Source: Actinomycetes bacterium
GTDB taxonomy: Bacteria > Actinomycetota > Acidimicrobiia > IMCC26256 > PALSA-610
Reading direction: 5' to 3'
Length of the DNA stretch: 35,769 nt
Assembly: GCA_025463875.1 (NCBI GenBank)
Contig: JAODBI010000185.1
Coordinates: forward strand, 1 to 35,769
In this document: positions 30,805-35,769 of the stretch, piece after piece
How positions within the stretch are numbered: the stretch's first letter is position 1
Layout of the letters: each line of letters starts with the position of its first letter
The notes under the pieces: model-generated
The model's input: the letters and a program-made list of their open reading frames with translations, nothing else
Database searches by the model: none
Told to the model about the DNA's origin: nothing
Made by a program: the position numbers and the translations under genes

Positions 30805-31506
30805 ATGCCTGCCGTTTCGGAACCTCCGGTCGCGATTCTTCTCATCGAAGACGACGACGCGATCGCCACGCCGCTCGCCGAGGGCCTGACCCGCGCCCAT
30901 TTCTCGGTGACGGTTGCGCGGAGCGGTACCGAGGGGCTCGCGGGTGCGGCCGATGCCGATCTCGTACTGCTCGATCTCGGGCTTCCCGACGTCGACGGTG
31001 CGGACGTCTGTCGTCTCCTGCTCGCCCGGTCCGACACGCCCATCATCGTCCTGACCGCGCGCGGCGACGAGCGCGACCGGGTTCGACTCCTCGAGATGGG
31101 CGCCGACGACTACGTCGTCAAGCCGTTCGGCTTCCGGGAGCTCGTCGCGCGCATCGGCGCCGTCCTCCGCCGATCGAACGCCGCGCTCGCGGGGGCAACC
31201 GATTCCGACCGCAAGGTCCAGGAATTCAACCGGCTTCGCATCGACCGTCGCTCTCGGCGCGTCGACGTGGACGGCCGGGAGATCGCACTCAGCCGCAAAG
31301 AATTCGATCTGCTCGCGCGGCTCGCCGAGACTCCGGGCGCGGTGGTGCGACGCGAGCGGATCCTCGAAGAAGTATGGGACGAACACTGGTGGGGATCTAC
31401 CAAGACCCTCGACGTGCACATCGCGGCGCTACGCAAGAAGCTCGGGGACGCGGCGTTCATCGCGACGATTCGAGGCGTCGGCTACCGGCTGGACGGTCAC
31501 CAATGA
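30805..31506 (+). CDS. OmpR/PhoB-family response regulator
   Basis: A 233-residue two-domain regulator. The receiver domain (residues 9-122) has the acidic cluster IEDDDA, the phosphoacceptor Asp57 in LVLLDLGLPD, Thr84 in IIVLTAR and Lys106 in VVKPFG. The winged-helix output domain occupies about 138-233, with ALSRKEFDLLARLAETPGAVV, TKTLDVHIAALRKKLGD as the recognition helix area, and GVGYRLD in the wing. It is cotranscribed with the kinase, whose ATG overlaps its stop (ATGA). Direct repeats of 11-bp spacing at 30051 and 32911 fit its expected binding mode, suggesting that it controls the cytochrome-like and ferric-reductase-like genes. Confidence 0.96.
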   Translation: MPAVSEPPVAILLIEDDDAIATPLAEGLTRAHFSVTVARSGTEGLAGAADADLVLLDLGLPDVDGADVCRLLLARSDTPIIVLTARGDERDRVRLLEMGADDYVVKPFGFRELVARIGAVLRRSNAALAGATDSDRKVQEFNRLRIDRRSRRVDVDGREIALSRKEFDLLARLAETPGAVVRRERILEEVWDEHWWGSTKTLDVHIAALRKKLGDAAFIATIRGVGYRLDGHQ

Positions 31507-32876
31507 CGCGGCGGCTGATCATCGCGTACGTGACACTGACGGCGCTCGCGCTCGCACTTCTGGCCACTCCGCTCGGCCTCACGTTCGCACACCGCGAACA
31601 TGATCGGCTCCTCTTCGACGCGGAGCGGGGCGCAAACACGATCGCGACCATGATCGACGACCCGCTCGAGGCACACAAGCCGATACCCGCCGAATCGATC
31701 AACGCGTCGGCGCGCGAGATGGGTGCGCACGTGGTCATCGTGAATCCGAAGGGCGTCGTCCTTCTCGATTCGGAGCAACCCGGAAGCCGGGGGCAATCGC
31801 TCGCTTCCATCAAGGACGTCCAGCTCGCGTTGCGGGGCGCGCGGGCATCCGGCCGGGGCGAGCTCCAGCCCAACGACGAGGTCGTCGCCTATGCGACCGT
31901 TCCGACAACCGGTGAAGGGGTAGTCAGCGGGGCCGTTCGCGTCACGTACCCGACCGCGACCCTCGACGAACGGGTGCGCGACGTCTGGATCCAGCTCGGT
32001 TTGCTGAGCCTCGGGGTGCTCGCCGCGGTCGTGCTTCTCGGTGCGGTGATCGCACGCAGTATCACGCGTCCGTTGCGGACGCTCGAGCACGCGACCGATC
32101 GCCTGGCCGAGGGAGACCTGACCGTGCGCGTCGACGAGACCGACGGACCTGAGGAGTTGCGCCGTGTGGCAGGGACCTTCAATCGGATGGCGGCGCAACT
32201 GAGTGACCTCATCGACTCCCAGACTCAGTTCGTCGCGAACGCGTCGCACCAGCTGCGTTCGCCACTCACCGCACTGCGACTGCGACTCGAGAATCTCGAC
32301 GCCGAGGCGAACGCGCGCGATCGCGAGTCCATTCGGGCGGCCGCGGCGGAGGTCACGCGCATGAGCCGGCTCGTCGACGGGCTGCTCCTGCTCGCGAACG
32401 ACGCCGCCCATCGAGACGATCTCGAGTTCGTCGACGTCGCCGCAGTCGCGCGCGATCGCGTGGCCGGCTGGAACGACGTCGCGCGCGAGAACAACGTCGA
32501 CATCGCCCTCGACGCACCGCCGACCGCGTTGGCCCGGACGCTCGCAAGCGCTCCCGAGCAACTGCTCGACAACCTCATCGACAACGCGCTCAGCGCCTCG
32601 CCCTCGGGCACGACCATCACCGTGGTCGTTCGCCACCAAGGTGCGACGGTCGAGGTCCGGGTACTCGACCGCGGGCCTGGCCTCGACGACGAATCGCGCC
32701 GGCGCGCGTTCGACCGCTTCTGGAGAGCCCCGGACGCGCAGCCGGGGGGCACGGGTCTCGGTCTCGCCATCGTTCGCCAACTCGCGGAGGCATCCGGAGG
32801 TACGTCGCGGTTGGCCGCGCGGGCCGGCGGCGGGCTCGCGGCCGAGGTCGCGCTTCCGGCCGCCGACGCCCGTTAG
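31503..32876 (+). CDS. Membrane sensor histidine kinase
   Basis: A 457-residue kinase. TM1 is about 5-28 and TM2 about 163-185, enclosing an extracellular sensor domain of roughly 130 residues that contains REMGAHVVIVNPKGVVLLDSE (a PAS-like or PDC-like strand pattern). A HAMP linker follows at about 186-238 (SITRPLRTLEHATDRLAEGDL). The dimerisation box is FVANASHQLRSPLTALRLRLE with His249; the ATP domain shows the N-box DNLIDNAL, G1 DRGPGLD and G2 GTGLGLAI. It forms a pair with the overlapping response regulator. The signal is unknown; the genes it flanks suggest a redox, metal or oxygen cue sensed outside the membrane. Confidence 0.96.
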   Translation: MTRRLIIAYVTLTALALALLATPLGLTFAHREHDRLLFDAERGANTIATMIDDPLEAHKPIPAESINASAREMGAHVVIVNPKGVVLLDSEQPGSRGQSLASIKDVQLALRGARASGRGELQPNDEVVAYATVPTTGEGVVSGAVRVTYPTATLDERVRDVWIQLGLLSLGVLAAVVLLGAVIARSITRPLRTLEHATDRLAEGDLTVRVDETDGPEELRRVAGTFNRMAAQLSDLIDSQTQFVANASHQLRSPLTALRLRLENLDAEANARDRESIRAAAAEVTRMSRLVDGLLLLANDAAHRDDLEFVDVAAVARDRVAGWNDVARENNVDIALDAPPTALARTLASAPEQLLDNLIDNALSASPSGTTITVVVRHQGATVEVRVLDRGPGLDDESRRRAFDRFWRAPDAQPGGTGLGLAIVRQLAEASGGTSRLAARAGGGLAAEVALPAADAR

Positions 32877-32910
32877 CCGGCGCCGATCCCGGCCAAACCG
32901 GGCCTCGGGG

Positions 32911-32932
32911 CGGCTTTCCCTATTCCTTACCT
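32911..32932 (-). promoter_or_regulatory. Direct-repeat operator 2, predicted response-regulator site
   Basis: Read on the minus strand, AGGTAAGGAAT is followed by AGGGAAAGCCG, an 11-bp-spaced tandem repeat. The first 19 bases agree with operator 1 at 16 positions. It lies about 76 bp before the ferric-reductase-like start and 40 bp before the leader ORF, inside a 131-bp intergenic region just after the kinase gene. Confidence 0.6.
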
Positions 32933-32972
32933 CGAGCCCAGGGACCCCACAGCGCATTCGGGGAGTCTTGCA

Positions 32973-33011
32973 ATGGTCCGGTCGCAGCCTTCCGGACGCC
33001 AACCGCCATGA
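32973..33011 (+). CDS. 12-residue leader ORF before the ferric-reductase-like gene
   Basis: ATG 32973 is preceded by a strong ribosome site, GGGGAG, at 7 bp. It encodes MVRSQPSGRQPP and stops at TGA 33009-33011, which overlaps the main start codon as ATGA. The main gene has only a weak ribosome site of its own, so its translation probably depends on ribosomes arriving from this leader. Whether the peptide itself senses anything is unknown. Confidence 0.6.
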   Translation: MVRSQPSGRQPP

Positions 33012-34399
33012 CGACTGCCACGCTCTCGAAGCCTCCCGCCACCACCCCGTCCTCAGCTCGTCCCGTGCGCCGGCCCAACCCGGCCGACCACGCCCGCATC
33101 GTCGGGTTCGCGATCGCGATCGGCGCGCTCGTGACAGTCGGGCTCTGGTTCCGACACGGTGGTATCTCCGCCGCCTCCGGACCAGGGGCGTTCGCAACCG
33201 CCGTCGGTCAGCTGACCGCCCTCGTCGGCACCTACGCGATCCTCGTCCAGATCCTCTTCATGTCGCGCATCGCATGGCTCGAACGCGCGATCGGTCTCGA
33301 CCATCTCGCCGTGTGGCACCGGTGGCTCGGATTCGCGACGGTGTGGCTCATCACCGGTCACGTCGTGTTCACGACGATCGGGTACGCACAGGCCGACAAG
33401 GTCTCACTGTGGGCGCAGACGCGCGACTTCGTCTCGCACTATCCCGACGTCCTCATGGCCTGGGCCGGGTTCTTGCTCTTCCTCGGCGTCGCGGTCACGT
33501 CGGTGCGGGCCGCGCGGCGCAAGCTGCAACGGGAGACGTGGTACTTCATCCATCTCTACGCCTATCTCGCGATCGCGCTGTCGTTCGCGCATCAGCTCGC
33601 AGTAGGAAACGACCTCAGCAGCGACCGCGCCGCACGCGTCTGGTGGATCGCGCTCTACCTGATCGTCGCCGGCTCGATCCTCTGGTGGCGAGTCATCGTG
33701 CCGGCCCGCCTCAACGCGCGACACCGCCTACGGATACGGGCGGTGAAACGCGAGGCGCCGGGCGTCGTTTCGATCTACCTGTCCGGGCGCGGGCTCGACC
33801 GCATCGGCGCCGAACCGGGCCAGTTCTTCCTGTGGCGCTTCTTCACTCCCCGCATGTGGTGGAAGACGCATCCTCTCTCGCTCTCGGCCGCACCGACGCG
33901 AAAGGGTCTGCGCATCACCGTCAAAGACCTCGGCGACGGCTCGAAGGAGATGCAGCGTCTCCGGCCCGGAACCCGCGTCATCGGTGAAGGTCCCTACGGC
34001 ACCTTCACGGACGCGCGCCGGACTCACCGGGGCGTGCTGCTCATCGCGGGCGGTATCGGGATCACGCCGCTGCGCGCCATGCTCGACGGCTTCGGTCCGT
34101 CCGACGACGTCGTGCTGTTGTATCGCGTCGCGACCGCCGAGGACGCCGTGTTCGTCGACGAGCTCCGCGCCTTCGTACACCAGCCGAACATCAGGATCCA
34201 CGTGATCGCCGGCAACGAGATCGGCGACGATCGAACCGATCTGCTCTCGGTGCCCGCGTTGCAGCGCGGAGTTCCCGACATACGCGAGCGCGACTGTTTC
34301 GTCTGTGGCCCTCCCGCGATGATCAGCGCGTTGAGCCGGCGCCTGAAGATGCTCGGCGTGCCTCCCGCCCACATCCACTACGAACGCTTCGAGCTCTAG
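33008..34399 (+). CDS. Ferric-reductase-like transmembrane protein with FAD/NAD(P)H domain
   Basis: A 463-residue membrane flavocytochrome of the NOX/FRE type. After an N-terminal extension, about six helices span 32-230. Two histidine pairs suit two stacked hemes: His104/His118 (WHRWLGFATVWLITGH) and His182/His195 (IHLYAYLAIALSFAH). The cytoplasmic part has the FAD motif HPLSLSAAP near 288, the NAD(P)H loop GGIGITPLRAML at 348-359, and CGPP at 433-436. It should pass electrons from NAD(P)H through FAD and hemes to the outer face. Its neighbours, an exported FMN-binding-domain protein and ApbE, suggest the acceptor is a flavin-linked protein rather than free iron. Translation is probably coupled to the leader ORF at 32973. 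Confidence 0.93.
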   Translation: MTTATLSKPPATTPSSARPVRRPNPADHARIVGFAIAIGALVTVGLWFRHGGISAASGPGAFATAVGQLTALVGTYAILVQILFMSRIAWLERAIGLDHLAVWHRWLGFATVWLITGHVVFTTIGYAQADKVSLWAQTRDFVSHYPDVLMAWAGFLLFLGVAVTSVRAARRKLQRETWYFIHLYAYLAIALSFAHQLAVGNDLSSDRAARVWWIALYLIVAGSILWWRVIVPARLNARHRLRIRAVKREAPGVVSIYLSGRGLDRIGAEPGQFFLWRFFTPRMWWKTHPLSLSAAPTRKGLRITVKDLGDGSKEMQRLRPGTRVIGEGPYGTFTDARRTHRGVLLIAGGIGITPLRAMLDGFGPSDDVVLLYRVATAEDAVFVDELRAFVHQPNIRIHVIAGNEIGDDRTDLLSVPALQRGVPDIRERDCFVCGPPAMISALSRRLKMLGVPPAHIHYERFEL

Positions 34400-34412
34400 G
34401 ACGCGTGTCGCA

Positions 34413-34916
34413 ATGAACCGAGCCATTCCCGGCGTCATCATCACCACCATCGGTCTCGGCGCGCTGGCGTCGTTCCGATCGTCGTCCGGCCTGCCCGTGA
34501 AGTCGTCGACCGCCGTCGTCGTTCCCCGGAAAACCGTTCCCGCGAGTACTGCACCGCCCTCCCGCGGGACCGCGGCCACGACGCCGACGACGACTCCCGC
34601 GTCGACGACTCCTGGCACGACGCCTGCCACCTCGACCCAGACTCGGACGATCACCGGAACCGCCGTCGACAATCAATACGGAACGGTGCAGGTGCAGGTC
34701 ACGCTGCACGGCACGCAGATCACCGACATCGTGGCGGTGCAGATGCCCAACAGTCACCAGCGTTCGATCGAGATCAGCCAGGGGGCCGAGCCGATTCTTC
34801 GTCAGGAAGCGCTGCAGTCCCAGTCCGCCCAGATCGACATCGTCTCCGGCGCCTCGTTCACCAGCCAGAGCTACGCGGAGTCGCTGCAGGGCGCGCTCGA
34901 CCAGGCCAATCGGTAG
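34413..34916 (+). CDS. Exported FMN-binding-domain protein
   Basis: A 167-residue protein. Residues 4-21 (AIPGVIITTIGLGALASF) form a signal anchor, then a Thr/Pro/Ser-rich linker (41-78) and a short FMN-binding domain. The domain shows TVQVQVTLHGTQITDIVAVQMPNSHQRS split across 91-118, and the flavinylation motif DIVSGASFTSQSY at 142-154. In NqrC/RnfG relatives the motif is D-x-x-SGAT, where Thr carries FMN attached through phosphate by ApbE. Here the residue after SGA is Ser148, so a serine-linked flavin or altered attachment is implied. It lies between the ferric-reductase-like gene and the ApbE gene, overlapping ApbE by TAGTG, and probably receives electrons on the outer face. Confidence 0.9.
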   Translation: MNRAIPGVIITTIGLGALASFRSSSGLPVKSSTAVVVPRKTVPASTAPPSRGTAATTPTTTPASTTPGTTPATSTQTRTITGTAVDNQYGTVQVQVTLHGTQITDIVAVQMPNSHQRSIEISQGAEPILRQEALQSQSAQIDIVSGASFTSQSYAESLQGALDQANR

Positions 34917-35716
34917 TGGTGACACGCGTCGGGCCCGGTGTCCGGAGAGCCGAAGAGCAATGGGGCACGGTCATCACGCTCGATGTCCGCGACGACATCG
35001 ACGAGGAAGTCATTGACGGGTGCTTCGACTGGTTTCGCCGCGTCGACGACCTCTTCAGCACCTGGCGCCCCGACACCGAGATCATGCGTATCGGCCGAGG
35101 AACGCTCCTCCCCGAGGACGCGAGTCCCGAGGTGCGAGAGGTTCTCGACCTCTGCGAGCAGATGCGACTCGAGTCGTACGGCGCGTTCGACATCAGCGTG
35201 GGCGCGAACCCCGACCTGCCCGCACGGCCGGGACGAGCGCCCCTCGATCCGTCCGGACTCGTCAAAGGCTGGGCCGTTGCAAAGGCCGGCGAGATGCTGC
35301 GGAACGCGGGCGCGTCGTCGTTCTTCGTCACCGCGGGCGGCTACCTCGTCGCGCGCGGCCGGCCGCAGCACGACGAGGCCGGGGGCTGGCGTGTCGGCGT
35401 GCAACACCCCTGGGAACGCGATCGCGTCGCAGCCGTCCTGTCGATCTCGGACCGGGCCGTTGCCACTTCCGGTAGGTACGAGCGGGGTGAGCACATCATC
35501 GATCCCCGCTCGGGGCGGCCCGCCGAAGGTCTCGCGTCGGTGACCGTCGTCGGCCGCGATCTCGCGGTCGCCGATGCTTACGCGACCGCCACGATGGTGC
35601 TCGGGCCCGTCGACGGGATGCCGTGGCTCGCGAGTCGGGTCGGCTACGAGGGCATGGCGATCGGTGACGACCGCGTCGTCACCACGACCGCCGGCTTCGA
35701 CCGCTACCGCATCTGA
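34916..35716 (+). CDS. apbE: ApbE-family FAD:protein FMN transferase
   Basis: A 266-residue flavin transferase. WGTVITLDVRDD near residue 16, FSTWRPDTEIMRI (47-59), GAFDISVGANPDLPARPG (89-106), DPSGLVKGWAVAKAGEML (111-128), HIIDPRSGRPAEG (193-205) and DAYATATMVLG (220-230) match the ApbE family in order; Asp220 in DAYAT is a usual Mg ligand. The box that usually reads NxGGD is TAGGY here (139-143). Unlike many proteobacterial ApbE proteins it shows no signal peptide or lipobox, so it is likely cytoplasmic or exported otherwise. GTG 34916 overlaps the FMN-binding gene stop. It should flavinylate that neighbour. Confidence 0.93.
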   Translation: MVTRVGPGVRRAEEQWGTVITLDVRDDIDEEVIDGCFDWFRRVDDLFSTWRPDTEIMRIGRGTLLPEDASPEVREVLDLCEQMRLESYGAFDISVGANPDLPARPGRAPLDPSGLVKGWAVAKAGEMLRNAGASSFFVTAGGYLVARGRPQHDEAGGWRVGVQHPWERDRVAAVLSISDRAVATSGRYERGEHIIDPRSGRPAEGLASVTVVGRDLAVADAYATATMVLGPVDGMPWLASRVGYEGMAIGDDRVVTTTAGFDRYRI

Positions 35717-35769
35717 CGGGCGCGGGTGGCGAACTGGAGCCGGGCGAGACAGAGTTGGGCATGACCCGT

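Noticed and set aside
34540-34650. Thr/Pro-rich repeated codons in the FMN-binding gene as a tandem repeat array
   Set aside because: It is the usual low-complexity linker between membrane anchor and folded domain, not a regular DNA repeat.
35761-35769. ATGACCCGT at the right edge as the start of another gene
   Set aside because: Only three codons are visible and the upstream GAG is not a convincing ribosome site.

Overview
The window is about two-thirds G+C, densely packed, and rich in families typical of soil and aquatic Actinomycetota: two luciferase-like F420-dependent oxidoreductases, an F420/PPOX-type enzyme, mycobacterial-type sulfotransferase, VOC, SRPBCC, SnoaL-like and TIGR03086-like proteins. 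Codon choice is strongly G/C at third positions throughout. I infer an uncultured-type actinobacterium, perhaps class Acidimicrobiia. I see no rRNA, tRNA, CRISPR array, transposase or integrase, so this looks like ordinary chromosome rather than a mobile island.

Layout. 1-1702: a truncated PPOX-fold gene diverging from a secreted alpha/beta-hydrolase lipoprotein. 1707-6988 (minus strand): methyltransferase, acyl-CoA dehydrogenase-like flavoprotein, then the widespread cassette of circularly permuted ATP-grasp, alpha-E protein and transglutaminase. 7149-10016: a large secreted phosphoesterase with five fibronectin type III repeats, preceded by a perfect 17-bp palindrome. 10072-10617: an unknown lipoprotein. 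10758-16753: a tight six-gene operon (PhyH dioxygenase, MOSC, alkylsulfatase-like metallo-hydrolase, sulfotransferase, Gfo/Idh/MocA oxidoreductase, SDR) that looks like a dedicated pathway handling a sulfated or oxidised small molecule. 16780-19683: VOC protein, a degenerate RsbW-like ATPase, a histone-tail-like basic protein, a small cysteine protein and a small membrane protein. 19692-23809: a secreted protein made of two tandem copies of one module, a stand-alone NuoF-like flavo-iron-sulfur protein, an Rrf2 regulator and a rhodanese. 24158-27320: two F420-type oxidoreductases, a decapitated PhyH-like dioxygenase, and small proteins. 27338-29718: a DHA2-family MFS exporter divergent from an SRPBCC protein.

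30051-35716 is the most coherent system. A four-helix membrane cytochrome-like protein, an OmpR-type response regulator with its histidine kinase, a ferric-reductase-like heme/FAD/NAD(P)H membrane protein, an exported FMN-binding-domain protein, and an ApbE flavin transferase lie on one strand. Together they form a plausible trans-membrane electron route from NAD(P)H via FAD and hemes to a covalently bound flavin outside the membrane. Two near-identical sites made of 11-bp-spaced direct repeats occur in this locus: one upstream of the cytochrome-like gene and one upstream of the ferric-reductase-like gene. They flank the two-component system and look like operators for its response regulator. 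The ferric-reductase-like gene is also preceded by a 12-codon leader ORF whose stop overlaps its start codon.
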